Of a DNA stretch of 64,000 nucleotides, positions 8,544 to 18,152 are shown in pieces. Made by a program: the position numbers and the translations under genes. Below the pieces are notes generated by a model that did not search any database, was not told the DNA's origin, and saw only the letters and a program-made list of their open reading frames with translations. The DNA is from Psychrobacter sp. FDAARGOS_221 (GTDB lineage Bacteria; Pseudomonadota; Gammaproteobacteria; Pseudomonadales; Moraxellaceae): assembly GCF_002313155.2 (NCBI RefSeq), contig NZ_NWFK02000001.1, positions 1,178,001 to 1,242,000 on the forward strand, written 5' to 3'. The first letter of the stretch is position 1. Every line of letters starts with the position of its first letter.

Positions 8544-9224
8544 ATGGCAATCAAAGACTGGCACGAAGATGACAGACCCAGAGAAAAGCTACTTAAACTT
8601 GGTGCCGAGCAGCTCAGTGATGCTGAGATACTGGCAATATTCTTGCGCACCGGCACTAAGGATCAGTCCGCCATTGAGCTTGCGCGCGGTTTGATAGACC
8701 GCTTTGACAGTATCGCCGAGCTATTGGCAGCCCCCAAAGAGCAGGTGCTGGCTTGTCACGGCATCGGCCCTGCCAAATACGCACAGCTGCTTGCCAGCTT
8801 AGAGATGGGCAAGCGCTATTTAAACAGCCAGCTTAAGTCAGGTAACAGTCTAAACCGCTCACAAGTGGTAAAAGACTATGTCACCACTCAATTACGCCGC
8901 GAAAGCAAAGAAGTGTTTGCTGTATTGTGCTTAGATAATGGTTTAAATTTGCTCGATTTTAACGTGTTGTTTGTTGGCGGCATCTCATCTTGCTCAGTGT
9001 GTGTTAAGCAAGTGCTACGCCATGCGCTAGATAACGGTGCCAGCCAGTTGATTGTCGCCCACAATCATCCCAATCAAGACGCCACACCTTCAGCAGCAGA
9101 CATTCATTTGACCAAAATTTTAAAAGAGGCCTGCCAGCTGATTGACCTTAACTTAGCCGATCACATCATTGTTGGCCGTAATCAAACCTTATCTTTTGCT
9201 GAAACTGGAACCGACCCTTTTTAG
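8544..9224 (+). CDS. radC: RadC family JAB/MPN-domain protein
   Basis: A 226-residue RadC-family protein. The N-terminal part has a helix-hairpin-helix (LACHGIGPAKYAQLLASLE). The C-terminal JAMM/MPN metalloprotease-like domain carries the HNHP....PS..D signature (HNHPNQDATPSAAD near residues 173-186). The usual Gly after HNHP is replaced here by Asn-Gln, but the metal ligands His, His and Asp are present. RadC was once tied to DNA repair; its true role is unsettled. The start is MAIKDWHEDDRPREKLL, which matches the conserved family N-terminus. An imperfect hairpin overlaps the stop codon. Confidence 0.94.
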   Translation: MAIKDWHEDDRPREKLLKLGAEQLSDAEILAIFLRTGTKDQSAIELARGLIDRFDSIAELLAAPKEQVLACHGIGPAKYAQLLASLEMGKRYLNSQLKSGNSLNRSQVVKDYVTTQLRRESKEVFAVLCLDNGLNLLDFNVLFVGGISSCSVCVKQVLRHALDNGASQLIVAHNHPNQDATPSAADIHLTKILKEACQLIDLNLADHIIVGRNQTLSFAETGTDPF

Positions 9225-9527
9225 AGAGTTTTAAAGGGTCTATAAGCTGACCGTTTGTACTAAGAGAATAGCAGTTCTGGGCAAATAAAAAGCCCTAAAG
9301 TTCATTGACTTATTAAAGAATAGTTATATAAAACTAACTAATTGTAAAGATTTTAGTCTTGATTATCTTATGCTATCTACTTACTCTGTGGTATAACGCT
9401 ATAAAAGCGACATCTTTCAATTTTTGGACGTTTTTCAATTTTTGTTAGTCATTATTGTAAGTAAGCATAAATATAACCCGACATTTTATTAACCACATTA
9501 ACCCTTATCTCTTTTAGGTTACTTATT
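9225..9527. promoter_or_regulatory. fadE upstream region with direct repeat
   Basis: About 300 AT-rich bases between radC and fadE. A hairpin GACCCTTT/AAAGGGTC at 9213-9220 and 9233-9240 spans the radC stop but lacks a T-run. A 12-base direct repeat (TTTCAATTTTTG) lies at 9415-9426 and 9433-9444, exactly 18 bases apart, close to where a fadE promoter is expected. It could be a regulator site; no known operator consensus fits. Confidence 0.4.
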
Positions 9528-12323
9528 ATGACCACATTGTCTTTAGTTGGCTTTTTCATACTCGCCATTTTATTGCAGCTTCTTGCGCTGCTGGTGGTGT
9601 TCTTATATGGGTTTAGCCGCACATTGGGGTCAGCACTATTAATTATTACTGCGATAGTTGCTGCCGTGATTGCGCCTTGGTCCCTACTACTGGGTGTGCC
9701 TATTATCCTTGGCTGTTTGGTGGTATTAATTACGCCACTACGTCAGTCTTTGATCAGTAAGCCAGTTTACAAAATGCTTGCCAATGCTATGCCGAGCATG
9801 AGTGATACTGAGCGTGAAGCGTTAGATGCCGGTACCAGCTGGTGGGAAAAAGAGCTGTTCATGGGTGCGCCAAATTGGCAGACCTTTGCAGACTACCCTT
9901 ATCCAACCTTATCTGAAAAAGAGCAATCGTTTATTGACAATGAGGTTGAGACCCTTTGTGCCATGCTTGATGAATGGCAAATCCATCATCATGACAAAGA
10001 CTTGTCACCGGAAGCTTGGCAATACATTAAAGACAATGGTTTCTTGGGGTTAATTATTCCTGAAAGCTACGGCGGTCGCGACTTTAGCTCATATGCACAA
10101 AGCCGTATCATGAGTAAAATTGGCTCACGTAGCTTAACCGCTGCAGTCACCTGTATGGTACCTAACTCATTAGGCCCAGGCGAGCTGTTGATGCATTATG
10201 GTACCGAGGAACAAAAGCAGCGCTGGTTGCCTGGCTTAGCGAACGGTACTGAGATTCCATGCTTTGGCTTAACCGGTCCAGAAGCGGGCTCTGATGCCGG
10301 TGCGATTCCAGATACTGGTGTGGTGTGTTACGGTGATTATGAAGGCGAACGTGTGCTTGGTCTTAATATGAACTTCTCAAAACGCTGGATTACACTAGCG
10401 CCAGTCGCCACTGTTGTTGGTTTGGCATTTAAACTACACGACCCAGACGGCCTACTTGGTGATAAAAACAAAACGGATTATGGTATTACTTGCGCTTTGA
10501 TTCCTGCCGATTATGATGGCGTCGAAACCGGCCCTCGCCACAATCCAGGCTCACCGTTTATGAATGGTACGGTTGTGGGTAAAAATGTGTTTATCCCACT
10601 CGACTTTATTATCGGTGGTATCGAAAATGCCGGTAAAGGCTGGCGTATGTTGATGGAATGTTTGGGTGTGGGTCGTGGTATTTCACTACCTGCCCTATCA
10701 ACTGCAGCAGGTGAAATGAGCTACTTAAATGTCGGTGCTTTCGCCAAAATTCGTGAACAGTTCAAAATCCCAGTGGGTAAGTTTGAAGGTGTGCAAGATG
10801 CCAGCAGTGACATCGCCAGCAGCACCTATATGCTTGAGGCATTTCGCCATCTGGTCACCTGTGGTCTGAACCAAGGTGGTACGCCATCAGTTATGACAGC
10901 AATGGCAAAGTACTATGCCACAGAGACCATGCGTTCTGTGGTCAACCATGGTATGGATATTGTTGGCGGCCGTGCCATTCAACTTGGCCCACGCAACTTC
11001 TTAGCCCTACCTTATCAAGCGATTCCGGTATCTATCACAGTTGAAGGGGCGAACATCCTAACCCGTTCATTGATGATTTTCGGTCAAGGTGCCATGCGTT
11101 GTCACCCTTACCTATTTGAAGAGCTACAGCTGCTTCAAAGTGATGACAAAGTCAAAGCGCAAAAAGAATTTGATGACATGTTCTTTAAGCATTTAGGCTA
11201 TACCTTCAATCGTGGTGCCAAGTCATTCATGGCAGGCTACTTCGGCGGCAGCAGCAAAGCGCCTCATTTTGCAGATCGCTTCACCCGTCCGTATTACAAA
11301 AAGATCAACCGTTTAAGTGCCAACTTTGCGTTAACTGCAGACATGGCGCTGGGTATCTTAGCAGGTGATTTAAAGCGTAAAGAGATGCTGTCTGGTCGCT
11401 TAGCGGATATTCATGCTCATTTATTTATCATGACCGCTATCTTACAGTATTATGCCAACGGCACTCAATCAGAGTCTGAGCAGCTGCACGCTCGCTTAGC
11501 GTTAGAAAAATCACTATATACCATTCAAGAAGCCTTCTTTGACTTCTATGACAACTTCCCGAACCGCATGGCGGCAGGGCTAGTGAAGCTGGTATGTTTC
11601 CCAGGTGGTAAGTTTGCCGACAAGCCAAGCGATGAGCTAAAACGTCAAGTGGGTGATCTGATTATGGAAGATGGTGAAAACAACCCATTCCGTGAGCAGC
11701 TTAAGACTTATGTCTACTACACCACTGACCCAGATAACACCACAGGTCGTGTTGAAAATGCGTATCAGATGCTGCTACAAACTGAGCCGTTATGGCAGAA
11801 GTTTAAGAAAGCAGAGCACAAAGGCGAGTTTGTGGGCTTAACCTTTGAAGACCATGTGTTAACCGCGCTGAAAGATGGCAATATTACTGAGGCTGAATCA
11901 GAGCAACTTATCCACTATAATTCAGTGCGCTTTGATGCACTATTGACTGACGTGTTTGATGAGCATCTGAATGAAGCACTACCGCGTTACAACCCGCATA
12001 CTTTAGAAAATGCAGCGGAAAACCTAACGCCGTATGTGATAGATGATATTGAAAATGAATCAGCGGCAAACGCTGTAGTTGAAGAAGAAACTGGCAGTGA
12101 AAATACAGCGCATGGCTATGAGCAAGATGGTGACGTTGAAACTGTAGCTGAACAAGACACCTTAAATGAGCGTGTTGATCAAGCAGACTTTGACGAAGCT
12201 GAGCCAGATGAAGAAGCGCTAGATGACCGTCGTATACGCGATGCTGAGCTGACTTTAGAAAAACGTATGGCACGCAACCATCATAATGAGCAGATGCGTC
12301 AGCGTAATAATAAAGATCAGTAG
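9528..12323 (+). CDS. fadE: acyl-CoA dehydrogenase FadE, with acidic C-terminal extension
   Basis: A 931-residue membrane-anchored acyl-CoA dehydrogenase for the first step of fatty-acid beta-oxidation. It matches the E. coli FadE layout throughout. Two hydrophobic segments lie in residues 1-70, followed by AGTSWWEKELFMG, NSLGPGELLMHYGT, and FGLTGPEAGSDAGAIPDTG for FAD and substrate binding. Then come EGANILTRSLMIFGQGA with the catalytic region, and the FadE-specific C-terminal domain. E. coli FadE is 814 residues. The surplus is a highly acidic low-complexity tail after about residue 835, ending in a basic stretch, which is not part of the enzyme core. A strong terminator follows at 12365-12389. 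Confidence 0.95.
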   Translation: MTTLSLVGFFILAILLQLLALLVVFLYGFSRTLGSALLIITAIVAAVIAPWSLLLGVPIILGCLVVLITPLRQSLISKPVYKMLANAMPSMSDTEREALDAGTSWWEKELFMGAPNWQTFADYPYPTLSEKEQSFIDNEVETLCAMLDEWQIHHHDKDLSPEAWQYIKDNGFLGLIIPESYGGRDFSSYAQSRIMSKIGSRSLTAAVTCMVPNSLGPGELLMHYGTEEQKQRWLPGLANGTEIPCFGLTGPEAGSDAGAIPDTGVVCYGDYEGERVLGLNMNFSKRWITLAPVATVVGLAFKLHDPDGLLGDKNKTDYGITCALIPADYDGVETGPRHNPGSPFMNGTVVGKNVFIPLDFIIGGIENAGKGWRMLMECLGVGRGISLPALSTAAGEMSYLNVGAFAKIREQFKIPVGKFEGVQDASSDIASSTYMLEAFRHLVTCGLNQGGTPSVMTAMAKYYATETMRSVVNHGMDIVGGRAIQLGPRNFLALPYQAIPVSITVEGANILTRSLMIFGQGAMRCHPYLFEELQLLQSDDKVKAQKEFDDMFFKHLGYTFNRGAKSFMAGYFGGSSKAPHFADRFTRPYYKKINRLSANFALTADMALGILAGDLKRKEMLSGRLADIHAHLFIMTAILQYYANGTQSESEQLHARLALEKSLYTIQEAFFDFYDNFPNRMAAGLVKLVCFPGGKFADKPSDELKRQVGDLIMEDGENNPFREQLKTYVYYTTDPDNTTGRVENAYQMLLQTEPLWQKFKKAEHKGEFVGLTFEDHVLTALKDGNITEAESEQLIHYNSVRFDALLTDVFDEHLNEALPRYNPHTLENAAENLTPYVIDDIENESAANAVVEEETGSENTAHGYEQDGDVETVAEQDTLNERVDQADFDEAEPDEEALDDRRIRDAELTLEKRMARNHHNEQMRQRNNKDQ

Positions 12324-12360
12324 TCGTTACAATACGAACTGATTCAATAGATAGCATCAA

Positions 12361-12400
12361 AAAACCGTGCCAAGATCATCTTGGCACGGTTTGTTTATTT
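12361..12400. terminator. intrinsic terminator after fadE
   Basis: A perfect 11-base-pair stem (CCGTGCCAAGA with TCTTGGCACGG) around a three-base loop at 12365-12389. It is followed by TTTGTTTATTTT on the + strand and has A-runs before it, so it could work in both directions. Confidence 0.93.
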
Positions 12401-12547
12401 TATAGCCACCGTTATGTTTAATCTGTTCTTTCAGTGCCGTTTATTTGCTAGCCAATACTGTCTTGCAACTCAAAACTGCATCACAATCAATCCAAGCTGC
12501 TATTTAAGCCAAACTAGCTAATTGCGAACTCAGACCCTGAGGTGTTT

Positions 12548-13156
12548 ATGTCAAACCTGCCAACCCGTCCGTCTCAACCAAAGCGAACAAGCTTTGTCGG
12601 CCGACTGATCAGATTTGCTATTAAAACTGTTTTGTTGGTAGTTGTACTCTATGCAGTGGTAATTGTTAGCACTGATATTAAACATGAAGTCGCTTTATCA
12701 CGTATGACTCAGACCCTATCTTTACCGTTTAAATACAGTCAACTACTGCAACAAGACCCGCCTCAACCGAATAGCCTACCCAACCCCATTACTGATGCAG
12801 GCCTAACAGACACTTGGGGCGCTGCGCGTAGTAATGGCCGCCGTCATGAAGGGATTGATATCTTTGCTGAGCGTGGAACGCCGATTCTTAGCACCACACC
12901 TGGCATTGTGCGCCGAGTGGGCACCAATGAGCTCGGGGGCAATGTGGTTTCTATTGTTGGCCCAGGCGGCGTGGGTCACTATTATGCCCACTTAGAAGAA
13001 TTTGCGGATATCACAGAAGGCGACTGGGTAGAGACAGGTGATGTCATTGGCTATGTCGGCGATAGCGGTAATGCCAAAGGCACACCGCCACATTTGCATT
13101 ATGGCATCTATATCGATTCTAGCGCAGTAAACCCCTACCCGTTACTCAAAAAATAG
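12548..13156 (+). CDS. M23 family peptidase (LytM domain), membrane-anchored
   Basis: A 202-residue zinc metallopeptidase of the M23/LytM type, which cleaves peptidoglycan cross-links in the periplasm. One N-terminal membrane anchor ([19 protein letters not shown]) is followed by the catalytic domain. All zinc and catalytic residues are visible: RHEGID (His and Asp of H...D), the YYAHL His and PHLHYG. The enzyme is therefore probably active, unlike the degenerate EnvC/NlpD type. A GAGG site just before ATG 12548 supports this start over the GTG at 12542. It is convergent with a cytochrome gene only 8 bases away. Confidence 0.9.
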   Translation: MSNLPTRPSQPKRTSFVGRLIRFAIKTVLLVVVLYAVVIVSTDIKHEVALSRMTQTLSLPFKYSQLLQQDPPQPNSLPNPITDAGLTDTWGAARSNGRRHEGIDIFAERGTPILSTTPGIVRRVGTNELGGNVVSIVGPGGVGHYYAHLEEFADITEGDWVETGDVIGYVGDSGNAKGTPPHLHYGIYIDSSAVNPYPLLKK

Positions 13157-13164
13157 CCAAACCG

Positions 13165-13665
13165 CTACTTTTCTTGTTCTGGTTCAGGAATAGGATCACG
13201 ACCCAATGTCGATAAGTAAGCGATAATATCTTGTCTGTACTCAGCTTCAGGCAGAGGGTCCGACAGCATACGTGTATTCGGTAACGCCGCCTCAGCATCT
13301 GCGATATAGGTATCTAGGGTTTCTGCATCCCAAGTCCAGTCTGTCGCACTCATCGCGTCACTGTATTTATAGTCCTCCAATTGTCCTGACGGCGCCATAT
13401 ACACCCCAACCAGCTGCGGCCCCTTTTTGTTGCTGCCTGGCTTTAGGGTGTGACACTGCTCACAATACTCAGCGTACAGCTTTTTGCCATTGAGGCTATC
13501 GCCGCCTTCATAAACAGGCGCTAGCACTTGCGCTCTATGATCTGGCGGCGTTGGTGTACAGCCAGTCATAGCAAGCATGGCTGTTGCACTGATGGCTAGT
13601 AGCGATTTTTTTAGTATTATTGATTGGCTGGATACGACGCTTGATTGAACCAAAAACGAAAACAT
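13165..13665 (-). CDS. cytochrome c family lipoprotein
   Basis: A 166-residue secreted cytochrome. A long N-terminal region ends in a lipobox (AMTGC, cysteine near residue 36), followed by a Pro-rich linker. The class I cytochrome c domain has one haem site CEQCH near residues 69-73 and a TRMLSDPL segment that supplies the likely axial Met, then the terminal helix DIIAYLSTLG. It probably shuttles electrons on the periplasmic face of the membrane; partners are not evident from the neighbours. No strong ribosome binding site precedes the first ATG. Confidence 0.88.
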   Translation of the reverse strand: MFSFLVQSSVVSSQSIILKKSLLAISATAMLAMTGCTPTPPDHRAQVLAPVYEGGDSLNGKKLYAEYCEQCHTLKPGSNKKGPQLVGVYMAPSGQLEDYKYSDAMSATDWTWDAETLDTYIADAEAALPNTRMLSDPLPEAEYRQDIIAYLSTLGRDPIPEPEQEK

Positions 13666-13782
13666 ACGGAACTCGCTATTATTATATTTATATCAAATGT
13701 GATGTTTAAAATGCTGTTGCTGCACTATGGTCTGTATTGCCCGTAGTACTATAGAGCAGCATCATTAAAGAAAACTGGTTTT

Positions 13783-14931
13783 TTACAGTGACTGGCGATT
13801 ATTGGCATAAAGATCAACAGGGGTTTTAAACGGTTTATTAGGCAGCTCTTGTACCAGCTTTGGCACCAAATAGCCGGGCAACTTAGCCAACATTTGCCAA
13901 TACAACTCAACCGCCTGCGCTTTAGGCAAATCAAAATGTGCTGCGCCAGCCACTTTATCTAATACGTGTAAATAATACGGCAATACACCTGCCTCGAACA
14001 GACGCTCACTTAATGCCAGTTGCGCCTGTAGCGTATCATTAATACCAGCCAGCAACACCGCCTGATTTAATAATGTAATACCACTGTCTCTGGCTTGGCG
14101 CAAATACGCTGCCGTATGATCATCAATTTCATTGGCATGATTACTATGTAGCACCATCACAATACGGCAACGACTGCTTTGTAAACGCTGTACCAGCTCA
14201 CTGTCTAAGCGCTCAGGAATGACTATCGGCAAGCGCGTATGTATTCTAATGGTCTGCAGCTGTGGCAAAGATTCTAATGCGTCTAACCACAAAAACAGAC
14301 GTCGATTACTTAGCGTTAACGGGTCACCGCCACTTAAAATCACTTCGTTGATTTCAGGGTGCTCAGCAATATACTGCTGAATACGTGTCAACTGCTCCGA
14401 CTTTGGTAAATTGGCTTGATAATCAAAGTGCTGACGGAAGCAGTAGCGACAATGAATAGCACAAGCACCCGTCACCGTCACCAGCACCCGCGAGTGGTAT
14501 TTATGTAACAAGCCTTTAATCGGATTTTGCTCATTTTCCGCCAATGGATCTGCCACATAACCACTGACCGCTATCTGCTCACGCTTGCTGGGCAGCACTT
14601 GTAATAACAAAGGATCGTTGGCATTGCCCGGCTGCATCTTGGCCACAAAGCCTTTAGGCACACGCAAGCTGAAGTTGTCAGGCACATACAGCTGAGACTT
14701 AATATGCGATATATCCAGCATCGCAAGCAGCTGATTAATGTCAGTGATGACCTCGGTTAATGCCACTTGCCAGCTAGCTTTTGGTGGCGCTTGGCTGCCG
14801 ACTTCCTGTCCTTTCACACCGCCCTCCTCCTCACTAAGATGCAAACTTTGCTCAGATTGGTTATCATCAGGGGATGCAAAAGGAATTTGCCTATTTTTTT
14901 GTGGTGGTAAATGGTTTATCATGTCACTCAT
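13783..14931 (-). CDS. epmB: EF-P-(R)-beta-lysylation system lysine 2,3-aminomutase
   Basis: EpmB (YjeK) is a radical-SAM, PLP-dependent enzyme that converts (S)-alpha-lysine to (R)-beta-lysine for attachment to elongation factor P. The 382-residue protein shows the radical-SAM cluster motif CxxxCxxC (Cys157, Cys161, Cys164 in CAIHCRYCFRQHF). It also has VILSGGDPLTL, the IRIHTRLPIV strand, and LNQAVLLAGIND. It has an N-terminal extension of about 45 residues relative to E. coli. It is divergent from efp, its substrate gene, which fixes the assignment against a catabolic lysine 2,3-aminomutase. Confidence 0.94.
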   Translation of the reverse strand: MSDMINHLPPQKNRQIPFASPDDNQSEQSLHLSEEEGGVKGQEVGSQAPPKASWQVALTEVITDINQLLAMLDISHIKSQLYVPDNFSLRVPKGFVAKMQPGNANDPLLLQVLPSKREQIAVSGYVADPLAENEQNPIKGLLHKYHSRVLVTVTGACAIHCRYCFRQHFDYQANLPKSEQLTRIQQYIAEHPEINEVILSGGDPLTLSNRRLFLWLDALESLPQLQTIRIHTRLPIVIPERLDSELVQRLQSSRCRIVMVLHSNHANEIDDHTAAYLRQARDSGITLLNQAVLLAGINDTLQAQLALSERLFEAGVLPYYLHVLDKVAGAAHFDLPKAQAVELYWQMLAKLPGYLVPKLVQELPNKPFKTPVDLYANNRQSL

Positions 14932-15050
14932 TATAGGTAATTTAATTATAGATAACTTAATTGGTCAGTCATTAGTCGCTCACAGTATTTTGTGAGTCGA
15001 TGATGTCATCTGATTTTGTTATTAACTTGAAAAGCATCAGGAGCAATATT

Positions 15051-15623
15051 GTGGCAAGTTTTTCAACCAACGAATTTAAAGCCGGTCTTAAAGTTATGTA
15101 TGATGGTCACCCTTGTGCCATCATTGATAACGAGTTTGTGAAGCCAGGTAAAGGTCAGGCTTTCAACCGTGTCAAACTACGTAACTTACGTACAGGCAAA
15201 GTTTTAGAACAGACCTTCAAATCAGGTGAGTCGCTAGAAGCTGCTGACGTTATTGATACAGAGATGAACTATCTATATAACGATGGTGAGTTCTGGCACT
15301 TTATGCACCCTGAAAGCTTTGAGCAGCTACAAGCAGATGCTACTGCAATGGCTGATGCTAAGCAATGGCTAAAAGAAAATGGTAACGATTTATGTACCAT
15401 CACTCTATTCAACGGTGTGCCATTATCGGTCACTGCACCTAACTTTGTCGAGCTAGAAATTGTTGAGACAGATCCAGGTGTGCGTGGTGATACTTCAGGC
15501 GGCGGTGGTAAGCCTGCCAAACTAGAAACTGGCGCTGTGGTACGTGTGCCTTTATTCGTACAACAAAACGAAGTGGTTCGCGTTGATACCCGTACTGGTG
15601 AATACCAAACTCGCGTACAGTAA
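15051..15623 (+). CDS. efp: elongation factor P
   Basis: EF-P rescues ribosomes stalled at polyproline stretches. I choose the GTG at 15051: an AGGAG site lies 7 bases upstream, and the resulting [19 protein letters not shown] matches the usual EF-P N-terminus. That gives 190 residues, close to E. coli (188). Longer in-frame ATG starts from 15000 would add 17 unconserved residues. The modified loop is PGKGQAF, with Lys34 at the tip, as expected for an EpmA/EpmB-modified EF-P. The C-terminal domain contains the [10 protein letters not shown] signature. epmB is divergent next door and epmC lies about 39 kb away in the same window. Confidence 0.96.
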   Translation: MASFSTNEFKAGLKVMYDGHPCAIIDNEFVKPGKGQAFNRVKLRNLRTGKVLEQTFKSGESLEAADVIDTEMNYLYNDGEFWHFMHPESFEQLQADATAMADAKQWLKENGNDLCTITLFNGVPLSVTAPNFVELEIVETDPGVRGDTSGGGGKPAKLETGAVVRVPLFVQQNEVVRVDTRTGEYQTRVQ

Positions 15624-16082
15624 TCGTTTTTGAATACTGTCACTGTTTATAGCAATGCAATAAGGTATTACCCTTAATTTGCTACGGCAGTGGTCAAAAA
15701 TTAAAAGTCAGATTCAGTCACTTCGAGACTGTCTTGGTAGATTAACTATCTATCCTGACATCTCTGATGACACAGAATCTGGCTTTTTTTATGTCTGATT
15801 AGCCAGCCACTAAAGCTAATTATTTATCTGATTTATCACTCAAAAACCTGACACATAACCGCTACTCCCAAGCGTTACATAAGCCCTATTTAAAAGCAGT
15901 CAGCCATTATCTACACTGACAGTTAGCCTAGTATTAATCTAAATAACTTTAAATGTAATGAATTTGAATGTACTGAATTGAAATGTGCTATATATAAAGT
16001 GGCTGTCTACGCTTTACCGCCTATTTTATTACTATTAATCGATAACTATTGAACTAGTTTATAACCTAAAAGCCCACTTGCC
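15624..16082. other. intergenic region after efp
   Basis: About 460 bases. The first part holds the efp terminator; the remainder (about 15800-16082) is AT-rich with no supported gene and probably contains the promoter of the following unknown gene. Confidence 0.5.
15706..15790 (+). terminator. long-loop intrinsic terminator after efp
   Basis: Arms AGTCAGATTC (15706-15715) and GAATCTGGCT (15775-15784) pair with one G-T wobble and are followed by a run of T at 15783-15790. The loop of about 60 bases holds smaller inverted repeats (for example CAGTC with GACTG). Confidence 0.75.
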
Positions 16083-17285
16083 ATGTCGTATCCCCTATTA
16101 CTCCTAATTATAAGCCTCATCGTTATTGTCCCAACCGTATTTGTGGTCAAAGGCAAATCAAAGCAAAAGTTGCTGGCAAATAAAAATAAAGGTCAGGCCT
16201 ATTTAGCCCATAGCAGCCCTGCCGCTAAGGGTGTGCAACCAACAGCTGAACAGCTGCAAATTGTCAATAAAATAGAGCACTACCGCAGTCACCCAGGCTT
16301 ACCCATTAGCTTCCGGCAACTACTGACCAATATTCACAGTCAATACCTGACCTTAACCGGTGTGCAACTGGCGCCAGATCAGCGCTTTACGGTGGATAAA
16401 CTGGCCGGCACTCGATTAGCGGAGATTATTGAGTCCTATCTTAGTCTTGATAAAGAGTATGCAGAACAAAGCATCATTGACCCAGAGAATGACATTACCA
16501 GTCAGGACGCGGTGTATGGTCAGCTCACCTCAATGCTTGAGTTTATGCAGCAAGTACAACATGACGGGCAAGCACAAGCGGCGAGCAATATCTTAGCCAA
16601 TCGTAATTATTTGCAGGCAGTGTATGGCGAATATCAGCCAGATGGCAGCAGTCAAGACAGCGCCAAAGGCATTAAAGCGCCTGTGTTAGATGCCAGTGAT
16701 ATTGAAGAGCCGGCCACTGCTGAGCAGCTAAAAGAGCAAGGCCTACAATATCTTATCGACTGTGATGATGCGTCCAATCAAGCGCTTAAGCTTGCAGACT
16801 ATGACAAAGTGTTTGGTGATCAGATATTAACCCAGCTGGGACAACTGAGCAGCACAGTGCAACAAACTGTCATCTATAGCCAAGCATTGTTAACTCAGCA
16901 GCAGCCTCTGCCTGCTTTTCAACAAATCTTATCGCAAGCCCTGCCCCGCTTGTTACGTCAGTCGTTAACTGCACATTTGCAACAATTAAAAGCAGCAAGT
17001 GACGATTCTTATACTGAGGTTAACGATTCGGTTAACAAGGCTACTGATAAAACCGTTACTATAAATAGCACGGCAGAAACAGGGATGAATGACGCCCTAA
17101 TTTTGCAAAAAATTAGCCGTGTGCAGCAATTAGTAGACGACTGTCTCAATCGATTACAGAAGCTTGCCCAACAACAATATGAAACCGGCGGCAGCTCAGA
17201 GCAAGATCTACAGTCGTTGCAAAATACATTAAAAAGTAAACACTCACAGGCTCAGTATTTATTAGACAATGGTTTTTTTAGCTAA
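16083..17285 (+). CDS. membrane-anchored protein of unknown function
   Basis: A 400-residue protein I cannot assign. One N-terminal membrane segment (YPLLLLIISLIVIVPTVFVV) is followed by a basic KGKSKQK stretch, so the bulk should be cytoplasmic. The rest is mostly helical, rich in Gln and Ala, and has conserved-looking blocks such as RFTVDKLAGTRLAEIIESYLSL (about residues 100-121) and a C-terminal helix LQNTLKSKHSQAQYLLDNGFF. No catalytic motif stands out. A long polar linker occurs near residues 300-330. The following lipoprotein gene starts 74 bases downstream. Confidence 0.65.
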   Translation: MSYPLLLLIISLIVIVPTVFVVKGKSKQKLLANKNKGQAYLAHSSPAAKGVQPTAEQLQIVNKIEHYRSHPGLPISFRQLLTNIHSQYLTLTGVQLAPDQRFTVDKLAGTRLAEIIESYLSLDKEYAEQSIIDPENDITSQDAVYGQLTSMLEFMQQVQHDGQAQAASNILANRNYLQAVYGEYQPDGSSQDSAKGIKAPVLDASDIEEPATAEQLKEQGLQYLIDCDDASNQALKLADYDKVFGDQILTQLGQLSSTVQQTVIYSQALLTQQQPLPAFQQILSQALPRLLRQSLTAHLQQLKAASDDSYTEVNDSVNKATDKTVTINSTAETGMNDALILQKISRVQQLVDDCLNRLQKLAQQQYETGGSSEQDLQSLQNTLKSKHSQAQYLLDNGFFS

Positions 17286-17359
17286 AATCTATTGTCGTCA
17301 GTCGCTGTTTGAGAAGACAGTAAACCTTATCAATATTTAGCCATCAATCAGAGGATTTT

Positions 17360-18136
17360 ATGCGTTCTATCAGCAGCTTACTTATGCAAACAACATCGAC
17401 ACACTCTCAAATCAAACCGACGCAGCTTGATAAAGGTCTGGTTTCCAAAGTAATATTAGCGACGGCTTTAAGCAGTAGTTTGCTACTAACGGCTTGCCAA
17501 AAGTCGGATGATGAAGCGGCAGAATCAGACACTGCGGATCAGACAGAAACGCAAGCCACAGGCAGTGCTGCCGACTCAGCTGCAGGTAGTGCGCAAAACG
17601 ATGCCTCTCAAAATGGCATGGAAAGTGGTATGGAAAATGGCCTAGAAGGCAATGCGACTGATAACGCTAGTATCAATGACAACAATATGCCCACTCAGCA
17701 GAACCCTGAAGCCGGATTAGACCCGTATAACTTAGGCGCAAACAGTACAGCACCCGCTGCGAACAATAGCCAATCACAAGCAGCTTCCGGTGCAGCAACA
17801 GCTCAAGCACCTAAAGCTCAGGCCCCTAAGGCTCAATCGTCTGAAACTCAAGTGACCGGCGTAGAATACCAAGACGATCAAGGTCGCAGCATGCATGTCA
17901 CTTTCCAAACCTCAGAAAGCGCTCAGCTGCAAGCCAGCTTACGACTGCCTTCTGGCAAACAAATTTTACTAACCGCACCAGGAACGCAAGGCAACAATCC
18001 GACCTACCGCTCAGCAGATGGCAGTATAGAGTTGGTTACCCATCAAGGCGGTAAATCGATAGATTTAATGTTTGAAGGTCAATCGGTAAGCTTAAAAGCA
18101 GTGGATACAGATGCGGCAGTTGTCAAAACCCAGTAG
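17360..18136 (+). CDS. lipoprotein with low-complexity linker, unknown function
   Basis: A 258-residue predicted lipoprotein. The lipobox is LLTAC near residue 46, preceded by an unusually long N-terminal region before the hydrophobic core. An acidic and Ala/Gln/Asn-rich linker of about 110 residues includes a short APKAQ repeat. A compact C-terminal domain (about residues 165-255) contains VTGVEYQDDQGRSMHVTFQT and a GKSIDLMFEGQSVSLKAV ending, suggesting a beta-barrel-like or lipocalin-like sandwich, but I recognise no family. It ends 16 bases before the convergent DUF4112 gene with no terminator between. Confidence 0.65.
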   Translation: MRSISSLLMQTTSTHSQIKPTQLDKGLVSKVILATALSSSLLLTACQKSDDEAAESDTADQTETQATGSAADSAAGSAQNDASQNGMESGMENGLEGNATDNASINDNNMPTQQNPEAGLDPYNLGANSTAPAANNSQSQAASGAATAQAPKAQAPKAQSSETQVTGVEYQDDQGRSMHVTFQTSESAQLQASLRLPSGKQILLTAPGTQGNNPTYRSADGSIELVTHQGGKSIDLMFEGQSVSLKAVDTDAAVVKTQ

Positions 18137-18152
18137 CTAGCTATAAAAATCA

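Noticed and set aside
8380..8694. Open frame overlapping the radC start
   Set aside because: Out of frame with the conserved radC N-terminus; its own sequence has no domain features.
11908..12360. 150-codon frame antisense to the fadE tail
   Set aside because: Shadow of the low-complexity acidic coding region; His/Leu-rich composition is that of reversed codons.
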